Origin: Pseudomonas sp. JM0905a
Lineage (GTDB): Bacteria > Pseudomonadota > Gammaproteobacteria > Pseudomonadales > Pseudomonadaceae
Assembly (NCBI RefSeq): GCF_014700075.1
Contig: NZ_JACXBU010000001.1
Location: 744,001 to 808,000, forward strand
Direction: 5' to 3'
DNA: 64,000 bases
Both the position numbers and the translations under genes were made by a program. The notes under the pieces were generated by a model, which saw only the letters and a program-made list of their open reading frames with translations, ran no database searches and had not been told where the DNA came from. Each line of letters opens with the position of its first letter. Positions within the stretch are counted from its first letter, which is position 1. Positions 9,019-19,096 of this stretch are shown here, one piece after another.

Positions 9019-9642
9019 CTAGCAACGGGTGCCCAGCAGCTCCGCCTTGCGCAACCAGGTCTGGCGCTGTTCCTCGGAGGAGGGGCGAACCGGGGAGAAC
9101 TCGGTCAGGCGGCGGGTCTTGATGCCGCAGAATCCGAGGATGGTGCGCACCATCTGCCGGTGTGCCGGGGCGCCGTAGATCCAGCGGAAGTACCAGGGCG
9201 GGGTGTCCAGGGTCACCAGCAGGTCGGCGGTGCGTCCGGTCAGCAGCTTGTCCCAGGCCTGTGACTGCTGGCCGCGGTAGCGGAAGGCGAAGCCGGGCAG
9301 GAAAACGCGGTCGAAGAAGCCCTTGAGCAGCGCCGGCAGGCCGCCCCACCAGACCGGATAGACGAACACCAGGTGCTCGGCCCAGTGGATCTGCCGCTGC
9401 GCTTCGAGCAGGTCGGGTTCCAGGTTCTGACTCTGGTCGTAGCCTTGGCGCAGCACCGGGTCGAATTGCATCTCCCCCAGCTTCAGCAGGCGCACCACGT
9501 GGCCTTCGCTGCGGGCGCCCTGGGCGAAGGCATCGCTCAGGGCATGGCACAGGCTTCCCCCTTTTGGGGTGCCGAGAATCATCAGGATGCGCTTGCCGTC
9601 GCCTTCCAGTGGCGTTGCTCCATGCTTGACCGCTTCAGCCAT
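9019..9642 (-). CDS. flavodoxin-fold NAD(P)H:quinone oxidoreductase
   Basis: The 207-residue protein has a flavodoxin-like fold. The phosphate-binding stretch near the N-terminus is [17 protein letters not shown], and a typical NQO-family segment reads [21 protein letters not shown]. Members bind FMN or FAD and reduce quinones with NAD(P)H in the cytosol. The start chosen is MAEAVKHG at 9642. It overlaps the end of fumC by eight bases, which indicates translational coupling in one operon. The upstream in-frame Met gives an unlikely extension. Confidence 0.85.
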   Translation of the reverse strand: MAEAVKHGATPLEGDGKRILMILGTPKGGSLCHALSDAFAQGARSEGHVVRLLKLGEMQFDPVLRQGYDQSQNLEPDLLEAQRQIHWAEHLVFVYPVWWGGLPALLKGFFDRVFLPGFAFRYRGQQSQAWDKLLTGRTADLLVTLDTPPWYFRWIYGAPAHRQMVRTILGFCGIKTRRLTEFSPVRPSSEEQRQTWLRKAELLGTRC

Positions 9643-11029
9643 GTTGACCGGCCTCCAGCATGCTCTCCGGGCGGACCCAGGCATCGAACTCTGCGTCGGT
9701 CAGGTAACCCAGTGCCAGGGCCGCGGCGCGCAGGGTGGTGCTTTCCGTGTAGGCCTTTTTGGCGATCTGTGCGGCCTTGTCGTAGCCGATGTGCGGGTTG
9801 AGCGCGGTCACCAGCATCAGGCCGCGTTCCAGGTGCTCGGCCATGCGCGCGGCGTCCGGCTCCATGCCGGCCACGCAGTGCTTCTGGAAGTTGCGGCAAC
9901 CGTCGCCGAGCAGGCGGATCGATTGCAGCAGGTTGTGCACGATCACCGGCTTGAACACGTTCAGTTGCAGGTGCCCCTGGCTGGCGGCGAAACCGATGGT
10001 GGCGTCGTTGCCCATGACCTGGCAGGCCAGCATCGACAACGCCTCGCACTGGGTGGGATTGACCTTGCCGGGCATGATCGAGCTGCCCGGCTCGTTGGCC
10101 GGCAGCCGCACTTCGGCCAGGCCGCCGCGCGGGCCGGAGCCCAGCAGGCGCAAGTCATTGGCGATCTTCATCAGCGCCACGGCGAGGGTCTTGAGGGCGC
10201 CGCCTAGGTTCACCAGCGGCTCATGGCCGGCGAGGGCGGCGAACTTGTTCGGTGCCGAGACGAAAGGCAGCCCGGACAGCGCCGCCAGTTCGGCGGCCAT
10301 GGCATCGGCGAAACCGTGGGGTGCGTTCAGTCCGGTGCCCACGGCAGTACCGCCCTGGGCCAGTTGCAGGACCGCCGGCAAGGCCGCGCGGATCGCCTTG
10401 TCGGCATAGTCGAGCTGGGCGACGAAGGCGGAGAGTTCCTGGCCGAAGGTGATGGGCGTGGCATCCATCATGTGGGTGCGGCCGGTCTTCACCAGATGGG
10501 CGTGCCGTACCGATTGCTCGGACAGGCCGCCGGCGAGTTCGGCGATGGCCGGCAGCAGCTCGTGCTGCACCGCCTTGGCGATGGCGATGTGCATCGCCGT
10601 GGGGAAACAGTCGTTCGAGCTCTGTGCGAAGTTCACATGATCGTTCGGGTGCACCGGGCTCTTGCCGCCGCGTTGTCCGGTGGCCAGTTCGTTGGCGCGG
10701 CCGGCGATCACCTCGTTGACGTTCATGTTGCTCTGGGTGCCGCTGCCGGTCTGCCAGACCACCAGGGGGAACTGGTCGTCATGCTTGCCGGCCAGTACTT
10801 CGTCGGCGGCCTGTTCGATCAGGCGGGCGACATCCGGCGGCAGGTCGCCATCGCGGCCATTGACCCGGGCGGCGGCCTTCTTGATCAGGGCCAGGGCGTG
10901 CACCACCGCCAGTGGCATGCGCTCGCCTCCGATGGCGAAGTTTTCCAGCGAGCGCTGGGTCTGGGCACCCCAGTAGGCATCGTCGGCGACGTCGACTGGC
11001 CCCAGGCTGTCGGTTTCTGTGCGGCTCAT
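9635..11029 (-). CDS. fumC: class II fumarate hydratase
   Basis: The 464-residue protein matches class II fumarase length and carries the superfamily signature [15 protein letters not shown], along with [14 protein letters not shown] and [10 protein letters not shown]. It interconverts fumarate and malate without an iron-sulfur cluster, as a homotetramer in the cytosol. The downstream flavoprotein gene overlaps its stop codon. A fumC/oxidoreductase pair beside the DUF2059, bolA and trhO genes matches the gene order I recall around P. aeruginosa fumC2. Confidence 0.95.
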   Translation of the reverse strand: MSRTETDSLGPVDVADDAYWGAQTQRSLENFAIGGERMPLAVVHALALIKKAAARVNGRDGDLPPDVARLIEQAADEVLAGKHDDQFPLVVWQTGSGTQSNMNVNEVIAGRANELATGQRGGKSPVHPNDHVNFAQSSNDCFPTAMHIAIAKAVQHELLPAIAELAGGLSEQSVRHAHLVKTGRTHMMDATPITFGQELSAFVAQLDYADKAIRAALPAVLQLAQGGTAVGTGLNAPHGFADAMAAELAALSGLPFVSAPNKFAALAGHEPLVNLGGALKTLAVALMKIANDLRLLGSGPRGGLAEVRLPANEPGSSIMPGKVNPTQCEALSMLACQVMGNDATIGFAASQGHLQLNVFKPVIVHNLLQSIRLLGDGCRNFQKHCVAGMEPDAARMAEHLERGLMLVTALNPHIGYDKAAQIAKKAYTESTTLRAAALALGYLTDAEFDAWVRPESMLEAGQHG

Positions 11030-11101
11030 GTGGGTTGGCTCCGGCTATTGATTCCGCAGTTTAGGCTCTCTCTCCGGCACTCGGTTCAACCGTTCGGGCA
11101 A

Positions 11102-12112
11102 TTACCAGCGCGCGCGGGTGGAACCCAGCCAGCCAAGGGCATTGGTCACCGGCACGCATTCGCCATCCGGACTGCGCAGAACGCCGTCGAAGCGGCCGAA
11201 CCACTGGCGCGTATCGGCGTAGAACAGGCCCAGGCGCGGGCAGGCCTGGTGCAACTGGCGCGGCGTGAAGGTGAGTTCGACCCGTCGGCAGGCTGTGGAA
11301 AGCAGCCAGGGGGCGAGGGGATTGTTCGGCTCCTGCTTGATCTGCACCGGGCGGTCGAGCTTGGCCAGGCGGCCACCGAACCACAGGGCGTTCTCGGTCA
11401 GGCCGCTGGAGTCGGTCCAGCCCGCGCCGAAATTGCCGGCGATGCCACCGGGTGCGGCGAAGGCGGCGCGGGTCCAGTGGCTGTGGAAGGGCCAGACGCC
11501 GCGCCCGAAATCCAGGGCGGCGAAGCTCTGGCCGGTGGTGCACTGGTACTGGCGTTCGCCCAGTTGCACGCTGCCGCTGGCGGGCAGGCCTAGCTGGCGG
11601 CTGCTGGCGTGGAAGCAGTGGCCGGGGAGGGGCGCGACCAGGTTCACCGAGTCCAAATGCGCGGGGCGCAACACTTCCAGGGCGGCCTGCAGCGGCTGGC
11701 CGCCGATGTCCGGCGCTTCTACCCGCACGCTCAGGCGGCCGGGGTGCTCATCGACGCGGATCTGCAGGCGCGAGTGGTGGAAGCTGTGGCTTTCCAGCGG
11801 CGTGTCCGGCAGCCGGCAACCGAGGGCAAAGGGGCGTAGCTGGGTGTGGGCGACGGCCTGACCGCTGTCGAGATCGAGGAAGTAGGCGGCGCCGTAGCCC
11901 AGGTAGTCGAGGTCTGCGAGGGTCAGCGAGAGCATCCAGCGCGGCGTGGTGATGCACCAGTGGTTCCAGCGCTTGCGTCGACCCGTATGGCCGGGGATCG
12001 CGCAGTTCAGGCGTGGCCGACTTGACCAGCCGACGGCGGCGGGCACGAGCTTGCCGCGGGCATCGCAGAGCGCGGGAAATCCCGGCTCCAGAGTGGAAAT
12101 ATGGCTATTCAT
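11102..12112 (-). CDS. DUF2804 family protein
   Basis: The 336-residue soluble protein is rich in aromatic residues, with WNHWCITTPRWMLSLTLADLDYLGYGAAYF near residue 55 and LDFGRGVWPFHSHWTRAAF near residue 195. Both are features I associate with the DUF2804 family, whose function is unknown. There is no signal peptide. It ends about 70 bases upstream of the fumC start on the same strand and may be transcribed with it. Confidence 0.75.
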   Translation of the reverse strand: MNSHISTLEPGFPALCDARGKLVPAAVGWSSRPRLNCAIPGHTGRRKRWNHWCITTPRWMLSLTLADLDYLGYGAAYFLDLDSGQAVAHTQLRPFALGCRLPDTPLESHSFHHSRLQIRVDEHPGRLSVRVEAPDIGGQPLQAALEVLRPAHLDSVNLVAPLPGHCFHASSRQLGLPASGSVQLGERQYQCTTGQSFAALDFGRGVWPFHSHWTRAAFAAPGGIAGNFGAGWTDSSGLTENALWFGGRLAKLDRPVQIKQEPNNPLAPWLLSTACRRVELTFTPRQLHQACPRLGLFYADTRQWFGRFDGVLRSPDGECVPVTNALGWLGSTRARW

Positions 12113-12452
12113 CGGGCACGTCCATGTGTGTGCAAAGCCTGGGCACTTCAGGTTCGGTACGAAATCGGTCCGTATGGGGAGATTTTTCGTACGGAGCCGA
12201 GGGAAGCCGGCTGCAGCTCATCGGAAATTCCGTCGATGGGTGCGACTAGGTTCCTGGCCGGCAAAGCATGCCCAGCGGGCGAAAGCATGAGCAAGTGATG
12301 GCGTTTTGACAACCGCTTCGTGGAGTGCGGCATTGCACATTTTTGTCGTGGACTTGTCGAAAAAACCGCCGCTTGAGCCCGATATCGGCTTGAGCGCAGA
12401 ATGACCAGCCCCGGGGCCGTCCCCGTCATCCGTGCCCAGACAAGGATACTCA
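12113..12452. other. intergenic region between divergent genes
   Basis: These 340 bases separate the divergently transcribed DUF2804 and DUF2059 genes and should hold both promoters. No conserved gene, palindrome or terminator stood out, apart from short CGTATGGGGAGATTTTTCGTACGG-like inverted segments near 12170-12195 of uncertain meaning. Confidence 0.4.
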
Positions 12453-12962
12453 ATGACCAAGCTTCGCGTTCTCTGCACCGCCGTACTGCTGGCCTGCGCC
12501 AGCGGCCAGGTCCTGGCCGATGCCGCCAGCCATGCCGCCGATGCCGAGCGCTTCCTCAAGCTCGCCCGTGCCGACAAGCTGACCGTTCCGGTCTACGCCC
12601 AGGTGCAGCAGATGTTCGAGCAGCGTTTCCAGCAGTCCCAGGCGCCGGCCAGCAAGAAGGCCACCCTGGAGAGCTACCAGGCCAAGGCCAACGCTGCCCT
12701 GGACAAGGCTGTCGGCTGGGACAAGCTGAAGCCGGAGCTGGTGAAGATCTACACCAGCAACTTCTCCGAGAGTGAACTGAAGGACCTGATCGCCTTCTAC
12801 GAATCCCCCCTGGGCAAGAAAGTGCTGGAGAAGATGCCGGCGCTGACCCAGCAGTCCGCCCAGCTCACCCAGACCCGCCTGGAATCCGCCGTACCCGAGG
12901 TCAACAAGCTGCTCAGCGAGATGGCCAGCGAACTGGCGCCCCAGGACAAGAAGAAGCAGTAA
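12453..12962 (+). CDS. secreted DUF2059 protein
   Basis: The 169-residue protein begins with a clear signal peptide, MTKLRVLCTAVLLACASG, probably cleaved after VLADA, so it is likely periplasmic. The mature part is helical and polar, with SESELKDLIAFYESPLGKKVLEKMP, the hallmark segment of DUF2059. The function is unknown. bolA follows after 13 bases, so the two probably share a transcript. The start was moved from the longest ORF to the Met that begins the signal peptide. Confidence 0.85.
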   Translation: MTKLRVLCTAVLLACASGQVLADAASHAADAERFLKLARADKLTVPVYAQVQQMFEQRFQQSQAPASKKATLESYQAKANAALDKAVGWDKLKPELVKIYTSNFSESELKDLIAFYESPLGKKVLEKMPALTQQSAQLTQTRLESAVPEVNKLLSEMASELAPQDKKKQ

Positions 12963-12975
12963 GCGGAGTCGACCG

Positions 12976-13281
12976 ATGTCCATGCGTGACCGCATCCTGA
13001 CCGCCCTGCAGGCCCTCGACCCCCAGCACCTCGACGTGCTGGACGAGAGCCACATGCACAGCCGCGGCCTGGAAACCCACTACAAGGCGGTGATCGTCAG
13101 CCCGGTGTTCGCCGGGCTCAATGCCGTCAAGCGCCACCAGAAGGTCTATGGCAGCCTCGGCGAGCTGATGGGGCAATTCCACGCCCTGGCCCTGCACACC
13201 TATACCCCCGAGGAATGGGCGGAGCAGGGGGCGGCACCGGATTCGCCGACTTGTCGCGGCGGCAGCAAGCACGACCACTGA
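12976..13281 (+). CDS. BolA family protein
   Basis: The 101-residue protein has the BolA fold signature: an HMHSRGLETHYKAVIVSPVFAGLNAVKRHQ region with the conserved histidine and the helix-turn-helix-like segment, followed by LHTYTPEEW. BolA proteins partner with monothiol glutaredoxins in iron-sulfur cluster handling and in some bacteria act on transcription and morphology. It sits directly after the DUF2059 gene, as I recall for P. aeruginosa bolA. Confidence 0.88.
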   Translation: MSMRDRILTALQALDPQHLDVLDESHMHSRGLETHYKAVIVSPVFAGLNAVKRHQKVYGSLGELMGQFHALALHTYTPEEWAEQGAAPDSPTCRGGSKHDH

Positions 13282-13417
13282 TCCCTGGGGCCATTTATCG
13301 CAGCCTGATCCCAGCCGCTTTTTGATAGACTTCGCACCGCGCCGGCCCACGCCGGCGTAGTCGTTTCTGTCACCCGGTCCGCCCTTTACGCGGGCGACCA
13401 CTGGAGGAAGTCACCGC

Positions 13418-14353
13418 ATGACCCAGATCGTTGTTGCGGCGCTGTACAAGTTCGTCACCCTGAAGGACTACGTTGCGCTGCGTGAACCCCTGCTCAAGAC
13501 CATGCTGGACAACGGCGTCAAGGGCACCCTGCTGCTCGCCGAAGAAGGCATCAACGGCACCGTTTCCGGTACTCGCGAAGCCATCGACGCGCTGCTCGCC
13601 TGGCTCAAGGTCGATCCGCGCCTGGTGGATCTGGACCACAAGGAGTCCTACTGCGCCGAGCAGCCCTTCTACCGCACCAAGGTCAAGCTGAAGAAGGAAA
13701 TCGTCACCCTCGGCGTGCCGAACGTGGACCCCAACCAGCAGGTCGGCACCTACGTCGAGCCCAAGGACTGGAACGCCCTGATCAGCGACCCCGAAGTGCT
13801 GCTGATCGATACCCGCAACGACTACGAAGTGGCCATCGGCACCTTCGAGGGCGCAATCGACCCGCAGACCAAGTCGTTCCGCGAGTTCCCCGACTACATC
13901 AAGGCCAACTTCGACCCCGCGCGCCATAAGAAGGTGGCGATGTTCTGCACCGGCGGTATCCGCTGCGAGAAGGCCTCCAGCTACATGCTCGGCCAGGGCT
14001 TCGAAGAGGTCTTCCACCTCAAGGGCGGCATCCTCAAGTACCTGGAAGAAGTGCCCCAGGACGAAACCCTCTGGCGCGGCGACTGCTTCGTCTTCGACAA
14101 CCGCGTCACCGTGCGCCACGATTTAACCGAGGGCGACTTCGACCAGTGCCACGCCTGCCGTAACCCGATTTCCGTGGAAGATCGCCAGTCCGAGCACTAC
14201 GCGCCCGGCATCAGCTGCCCGCATTGCTGGGACAGCCTGAGCGAGAAAACCCGCGCCAGCGCCATCGAGCGGCAGAAGCAGATCGAACTGGCCAAGGCCC
14301 GCAACCTGCCGCACCCGATTGGCCGCGACCCGCGCCAAGCCCTGGAGGATTGA
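13418..14353 (+). CDS. trhO: tRNA uridine(34) hydroxylase TrhO (rhodanese fold)
   Basis: The 311-residue protein has the YceA/TrhO layout: an N-terminal acylphosphatase-like domain (about 1-95, ending with [16 protein letters not shown]), a rhodanese domain with the active-site loop CTGGIRCEK, and a C-terminal zinc-ribbon-like segment with CHACRNPIS and CPHCW. TrhO catalyses oxygen-dependent hydroxylation of U34 in tRNA, the first step to cmo5U or mo5U. The next gene starts two bases after its stop codon. Confidence 0.93.
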   Translation: MTQIVVAALYKFVTLKDYVALREPLLKTMLDNGVKGTLLLAEEGINGTVSGTREAIDALLAWLKVDPRLVDLDHKESYCAEQPFYRTKVKLKKEIVTLGVPNVDPNQQVGTYVEPKDWNALISDPEVLLIDTRNDYEVAIGTFEGAIDPQTKSFREFPDYIKANFDPARHKKVAMFCTGGIRCEKASSYMLGQGFEEVFHLKGGILKYLEEVPQDETLWRGDCFVFDNRVTVRHDLTEGDFDQCHACRNPISVEDRQSEHYAPGISCPHCWDSLSEKTRASAIERQKQIELAKARNLPHPIGRDPRQALED

Positions 14354-14355
14354 GT

Positions 14356-14994
14356 TTGTCCAACGCCCGCCTGCTCTATGTGATGGACCCCATGTGCTCC
14401 TGGTGCTGGGGCTTCGCCCCAGTGGCTTCGGCACTCGCCGAGCAGGCCGCGGCGGCCGGTGTTTCGCTGCACCTGGTGGCCGGCGGCCTGCGCACCGGCC
14501 AGGGCGCCGCACTGGATGCCAACACCCGGCGCTACATCCTCGAACACTGGCAGGCGGTCCATCGGGCTACTGGGCAGCCGTTCCGCTTCGACGGCGCCCT
14601 GCCCGACGACTTCATCTATGACACCGAGCCGGCCTGCCGCGCCATGGTGGTCGCCCGTTCCCTCGCGCCGGAACTGGCCTGGCCGCTGGTCCGGCTGATC
14701 CAGCACGCCTTCTATGCCGAAGGCCGCAACGTGACCCAGGCCTCTGTCCTGGTGGAACTGGCCGAACAGGCCGGGATTCCGCGCATCGAGTTCGCCGAAG
14801 CCTTCGACGCCGCCTCCAGCCATGAGGCGACTGTTGCCGACTTCACCTGGGTGCAGGACCTCGGCATCGCCGGCTTCCCCACCCTGCTGGCCGAGCGCGA
14901 TGGCCAGCTGGCGCTGCTGACCAACGGCTACCAGCCGCTCGACGAACTGGCACCACTGCTGGGTCGCTGGCTGGAACGGGGCAACCATGCCTGA
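14356..14994 (+). CDS. DsbA-family thioredoxin-fold protein
   Basis: The 212-residue protein starts at a TTG, well supported by GGAGGA at 14344-14349 and by homology beginning right after it. The active-site motif is DPMCSWCWGF (CSWC), followed by the all-helical DsbA insertion and the cis-proline region IAGFPTLLAE. There is no signal peptide, so this is a cytosolic FrnE/DsbA-like oxidoreductase rather than a periplasmic DsbA. It follows trhO by two bases and overlaps the ABC transporter gene by eight. Confidence 0.87.
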   Translation: MSNARLLYVMDPMCSWCWGFAPVASALAEQAAAAGVSLHLVAGGLRTGQGAALDANTRRYILEHWQAVHRATGQPFRFDGALPDDFIYDTEPACRAMVVARSLAPELAWPLVRLIQHAFYAEGRNVTQASVLVELAEQAGIPRIEFAEAFDAASSHEATVADFTWVQDLGIAGFPTLLAERDGQLALLTNGYQPLDELAPLLGRWLERGNHA

Positions 14995-16768
14995 TCGCTT
15001 GAGCTGGGCGGAGATCCGCCGTCTGGCCCTGCGCCACAAGAAAGCCCTTTGGCTGGCCAACCTTGTCGCCGTACTGGCCACCCTCTGCAGTGTGCCCATT
15101 CCGCTGTTGCTGCCGTTGCTGGTGGATGAAGTCCTGTTGCAGCGCGGCGATGCGGCACTGCGCTTCATGGACCACTTCCTGCCCCAGCCCTGGGAAAACG
15201 CCGTCGGCTACATCGGCCTGATGCTGGTGGTGACCCTGGTCCTGCGCGGCATGGCCCTGGTGTTCAACGTGCTGCAGGCGCGGCTGTTCGCGCGGCTCGC
15301 CAAGGACATCGTCTACCGCATCCGCACCCGCCTGATCGAACGCCTGAAGCGCATTTCCCTCGGCGAGTACGAAAGCCTCGGCGGCGGCACCGTCACCGCC
15401 CACCTGGTGACCGACCTGGACACCCTGGACAAGTTCGTCGGCGAAACCCTCAGCCGATTCCTGGTAGCCGTGCTGACCCTCACCGGCACGGCGGCCATCC
15501 TGGTCTGGATGCACTGGCAGCTGGCGCTGCTGATCCTGCTGTTCAACCCGCTGGTGATTTACGCCACCGTGCAGCTGGGCAAGCGGGTCAAGCACCTGAA
15601 GAAGCTGGAGAACGACAGCACTGCGCGCTTCACCCAGGCGCTGACGGAAACCCTGGAAGCCATCCAGGAAGTGCGTACCAGCAACCGCCAGGGCTTCTTC
15701 TTCGGCCGCCTCGGCCAGCGCGCCCAGGAAGTCCGCGACTACGCCGTCGCCTCCCAGTGGAAGAGCGACGCGGCGGGGCGCACCAGTGGCCTGCTGTTCC
15801 AGTTCGGCATCGACTTCTTCCGTGCTGCGGCCATGCTCACGGTGCTGTTCTCTGACCTGTCCATCGGCCAGATGCTGGCGGTGTTCAGCTACCTCTGGTT
15901 CATGATCGGCCCGGTGGAGCAGTTGCTGGGCCTGCAGTATTCCTACTACTCCGCCGGCGCCGCGCTGGGCCGCATCAACGAGCTGCTGGCCCGCGCTGAT
16001 GAGCCCCAGTACAGCCCGAGCGTCGATCCGTTCCGTGGCCGCGAAACCGTGGGCATCGAAGTGAAAGGCCTGCGCTTTGCCTATTCCGACGAACCGGTGC
16101 TCGATGGCCTGAACCTGTCCATTGCACCGGGCGAGAAGGTCGCCATCGTCGGTGCCAGCGGCGGTGGCAAGAGCACCCTGGTGCAACTGCTGCTGGGGCT
16201 TTACCAGCCCCAGGCCGGGCAGATTCGCTACGGTGGTTGCCGGCTGGACGAGATCGGCCTGGCCGAGGTGCGCGACAACGTCGCCGTGGTCCTGCAGCAC
16301 CCGGCGCTGTTCAACGACAGCGTGCGCGCCAACCTGACCATGGGCCGCGAGCGCAGCGACGACGCCTGCTGGCGCGCCCTGGAAATCGCCCAACTGGCCG
16401 ATACCATCCGCAATCTGCCCCAGGGGCTGGACAGCGTAGTGGGCCGCTCCGGCGTACGCCTGTCCGGTGGCCAGCGGCAGCGCCTGGCCATCGCCCGAAT
16501 GGTGCTGGCCGAACCCAAGGTGGTGATCCTCGACGAGGCCACCTCGGCCCTCGACGCCGCCACCGAATACGCCCTGCACCAGGCCCTCGGCACCTTCCTC
16601 AATGGCCGCACCACCCTGATCATCGCCCACCGCCTGTCAGCGGTTAAGCAGGCGGACCGGGTGCTGGTATTCGACGGCGGCCATATAGCCGAAGACGGCG
16701 ACCACCAGCAGCTCATCGCCGAAGGCGGGCTCTACGCCAAGCTCTACGGGCACCTGCAACAGGGCTGA
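14987..16768 (+). CDS. ABC transporter, fused permease and ATPase (exporter half-transporter)
   Basis: The 593-residue protein has an N-terminal six-helix transmembrane domain (about 25-310) and a C-terminal ATPase. The ATPase has Walker A GASGGGKST, signature LSGGQRQRLAIAR, Walker B VVILDEATSALDA and the H-loop IIAHRLS. It would homodimerise in the inner membrane. The substrate is unknown; lipid or drug export is typical of this architecture. It overlaps the DsbA-like gene and ends the operon; a REP-like repeat follows. Confidence 0.92.
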   Translation: MPDRLSWAEIRRLALRHKKALWLANLVAVLATLCSVPIPLLLPLLVDEVLLQRGDAALRFMDHFLPQPWENAVGYIGLMLVVTLVLRGMALVFNVLQARLFARLAKDIVYRIRTRLIERLKRISLGEYESLGGGTVTAHLVTDLDTLDKFVGETLSRFLVAVLTLTGTAAILVWMHWQLALLILLFNPLVIYATVQLGKRVKHLKKLENDSTARFTQALTETLEAIQEVRTSNRQGFFFGRLGQRAQEVRDYAVASQWKSDAAGRTSGLLFQFGIDFFRAAAMLTVLFSDLSIGQMLAVFSYLWFMIGPVEQLLGLQYSYYSAGAALGRINELLARADEPQYSPSVDPFRGRETVGIEVKGLRFAYSDEPVLDGLNLSIAPGEKVAIVGASGGGKSTLVQLLLGLYQPQAGQIRYGGCRLDEIGLAEVRDNVAVVLQHPALFNDSVRANLTMGRERSDDACWRALEIAQLADTIRNLPQGLDSVVGRSGVRLSGGQRQRLAIARMVLAEPKVVILDEATSALDAATEYALHQALGTFLNGRTTLIIAHRLSAVKQADRVLVFDGGHIAEDGDHQQLIAEGGLYAKLYGHLQQG

Positions 16769-16784
16769 CGGTTGCCCTGATTTT

Positions 16785-16915
16785 GTGGGGGCGATTTCAA
16801 TCGCGAATGAATTCGCCCCCACAAGAGGAAGGAGGCCTATGTAGATTGGCGTTGAGCGAAGCGAAGCCCAACACTGTGGCGCTTGTGACAGGCCACGTTG
16901 GGCCTTGTGGGCTAC
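16785..16915. repeat. REP element plus GTTGGGCTTCGC-type inverted repeat
   Basis: GTGGGGGCGATTTCAATCGC faces GAATTCGCCCCCAC (16785-16822). It is followed by TGTAGATTGGCGTTGAGCGAAGCG-like sequence and the GCCCAACACTG...CACGTTGGGC pair (16840-16915). It fills the gap between convergent genes and may act as a transcription end. Confidence 0.75.
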
Positions 16916-16947
16916 GGGACGCTCCCCCATTCAAAGGCCAAGTCGGC

Positions 16948-17844
16948 TCAGCCGTACCTCACCGCCTCCAGGAAGACGATGCGCTGGCCGATGTCGTGGA
17001 ATACCCGCGCCGAGGCGATCTGGTTGTAATCCACTCCATCCAGCAGGTTGAGCATCTGCGCGTCGTGGCGATAGCGCGGGTGCCAGTCCAGCAGCCCTTC
17101 GAGAAAGGCGATGGCATTGATGCCCGGCCGGACGTTCGCCAGCAAGAGGCGGCCGCCCGGCCGCAGGGCCTGGAACAGGCGTTGGACCAGGCGTTCGCAG
17201 CGACGGTCATCCAGCAGCTCAGTGATTCCAGCGGAATACACCAGGTCGTAGCCCTCGAACCCGCACTCACCGCTCAGCAGCTGGTCCAGATTGCCCAGGC
17301 GGGTGCGCACGCCCAGGGCGCCATAGCTCTTGCGTACCGTGTCCAGGCGCGCTGCGTCGTCATCGAACACCAGCATTTCGCCGAAGTGCCCGTGGCGCAG
17401 TTCGCGGGCCAGCTCCGCCTCGCGGAAGTGTCCACCGGCGACACACAGCATGCGTGCGCCCTTGCCGGAGTCCAGGCAGGTTTCGTCCAGGGCGCGGGCG
17501 AGCATGCGTCGGCGGCAACGCAGGGCGCGGGCCGCTTGCGCGCTGGTGGCGAAATCGAACAGCTGGCGGGTGCGCTCCTCGGGCAGGCTGCGCAGGGCGT
17601 CCGATTCCACGCCATACAGATAGTCCAGCAGCAGCGCGTTGCCGCAGCGCAGGCCGGGGCTCGGTAGTGTTCGGCTGGGAAAGGGAAGGATGTTGCTCGG
17701 CGGCGGCGCCTCTTCCCGGGGCGGTGCAGGTGGGTCGAATCGCATCCGCTCGCGTTCGGCCTTGATTGCCGCCAGTTCCTGCTTGACCTGTTGTTGTTGC
17801 TGGATGCCTCTGCTCAGTTCTTCCGGATCACTGGTCTTTTCCAC
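16948..17844 (-). CDS. class I SAM-dependent methyltransferase-like protein
   Basis: The 298-residue protein is read from a GTG preceded by AGGAGG, which I prefer to the longer ORF. An N-terminal coiled, glutamine-rich segment (ELSRGIQQQQQVKQELAAIKAER) leads to a proline-rich linker and then a methyltransferase fold: RMLCVAGGHFREAELA as motif I, YDLVYSAGITELLDD after strand 4 and LRPGGRLLLANVRPG after strand 5. Motif I is unusual (CVAGGHFRE in place of the common GxGxG). The substrate is unknown. The N-terminal coil suggests a protein partner. Confidence 0.75.
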   Translation of the reverse strand: MEKTSDPEELSRGIQQQQQVKQELAAIKAERERMRFDPPAPPREEAPPPSNILPFPSRTLPSPGLRCGNALLLDYLYGVESDALRSLPEERTRQLFDFATSAQAARALRCRRRMLARALDETCLDSGKGARMLCVAGGHFREAELARELRHGHFGEMLVFDDDAARLDTVRKSYGALGVRTRLGNLDQLLSGECGFEGYDLVYSAGITELLDDRRCERLVQRLFQALRPGGRLLLANVRPGINAIAFLEGLLDWHPRYRHDAQMLNLLDGVDYNQIASARVFHDIGQRIVFLEAVRYG

Positions 17845-17998
17845 ACGCCACCTCCTCTGGCAAAACGTGGATTCCTTGACCCGGCACGCGGGATAAAGGC
17901 AGGTGCTGTCTCCGTGTAAAACCTTAGTTGATGGCGATCTGCCCGCAATCATTCAGATAGATGAAATCGCGCTTTAAAACGGGTGAGTTGCAGCAGAA

Positions 17999-19096
17999 TC
18001 AAAGGCCCTGGAGGCGAGCGAGGAGGGTGACCAGCTCCGCCTGGCGCTCCGTTTCGGTCTTGCGGAACAGCGCGCGCAACTGGGTGCGGATGGTGTTGAT
18101 CGAGACATTCAGGCGCTCGGCACAGGCTTCCGGCGCCAAGCCCTGGACGAGCAGGTTGGCCAGGCGCTGCTCCGCCGGACTGAACTGGAACAGGTCGGCC
18201 AGCCATCGGCTCCCGGCCTGGCCTTCCAGCAGCGTCAGCAGCACCAGCGGGCCAGTGTGCCGGGCCGACAGCGGCGAAGACTCGGGGACCGGCGTTACGA
18301 GCAGGCGCCCTTGCGCTTCCCCCGGCAGGGGCAGCCAGCCGGCGCGGCGCTTGCCATCCTGGCCGCAGGCCTGGCGGATCAGCGCCTGCAGGCGGCCATC
18401 CAGCGCCTTGCCATGCAGCCGCCCCTGAACGCCTTTCAGGGCGAACGCCGGCTGGCTCAGGCATTGCTCGGCCTGGCGGTTGCAGTAGCGCACCCGGCCT
18501 TCGGCATCCAGCAGCCAGAGTGGCGCGGGGTGGCGCTCCAGCAGCAGGTCGCGGTGGGCCACCTCCAGTTCCAGGTTGCGCAGGTGGCCGGACATCCTTG
18601 CCGCGCGCACCAGATGAGGGCTCAGGCGCTTCAGCAGGTCGCGCTGCTGCATCTCCGGCAAGGCCGCGCCCACGGCCGTCAGCAGTGAGAGATAGACGCC
18701 CGAATCGGCCTGCTCGTGCAGCTTGATGCAGGAGATGTTGCTCATGCCGAAGGGGAGGTGGAATTCCTGGTAGTACGGGTCGCGGCGGATGCGTTGCGGG
18801 CCCAGGTCCTCCAGGTCGTGATACCAACTGCCCACCGGCCGTGGGACCAGCACGTCCTTGGCCGGATCGAGCTGGTGGTAGTAGGCGTTGTACACCTCCA
18901 CGCAGGCGGGATCGCAAAGGTTGATGGAGGTGACCTGCGGCCGTTTCTCGTGCTGGTCGAGGAAGAGCATGGCGCCTAACTGGTGGCCGGTGGCCGCCGT
19001 CAGAAGTTCCAGCATTGGCCGCCAGGCGCCGCCATCCAGCACGCATTCGTAGCAGAGGTTGACCAGGCTGTCGTAGAGCTCGTCCATGTGCGGCAT
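17999..19096 (-). CDS. LuxR-family transcriptional regulator
   Basis: The 365-residue protein has a long N-terminal sensory part without membrane segments, a PAS-like middle (LERHPAPLWLLDAEGRVRYCNRQAEQ near residue 208) and a C-terminal LuxR helix-turn-helix (FSPAEQRLANLLVQGLAPEACAERLNVSINTIRTQLRALFRKT). The layout resembles the truncated regulator at 34962-35615, which lacks the last two parts. A second start, MDELYDSL at 19087, is equally plausible. It is divergent from maiA. The target genes are unknown. Confidence 0.87.
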   Translation of the reverse strand: MPHMDELYDSLVNLCYECVLDGGAWRPMLELLTAATGHQLGAMLFLDQHEKRPQVTSINLCDPACVEVYNAYYHQLDPAKDVLVPRPVGSWYHDLEDLGPQRIRRDPYYQEFHLPFGMSNISCIKLHEQADSGVYLSLLTAVGAALPEMQQRDLLKRLSPHLVRAARMSGHLRNLELEVAHRDLLLERHPAPLWLLDAEGRVRYCNRQAEQCLSQPAFALKGVQGRLHGKALDGRLQALIRQACGQDGKRRAGWLPLPGEAQGRLLVTPVPESSPLSARHTGPLVLLTLLEGQAGSRWLADLFQFSPAEQRLANLLVQGLAPEACAERLNVSINTIRTQLRALFRKTETERQAELVTLLARLQGL

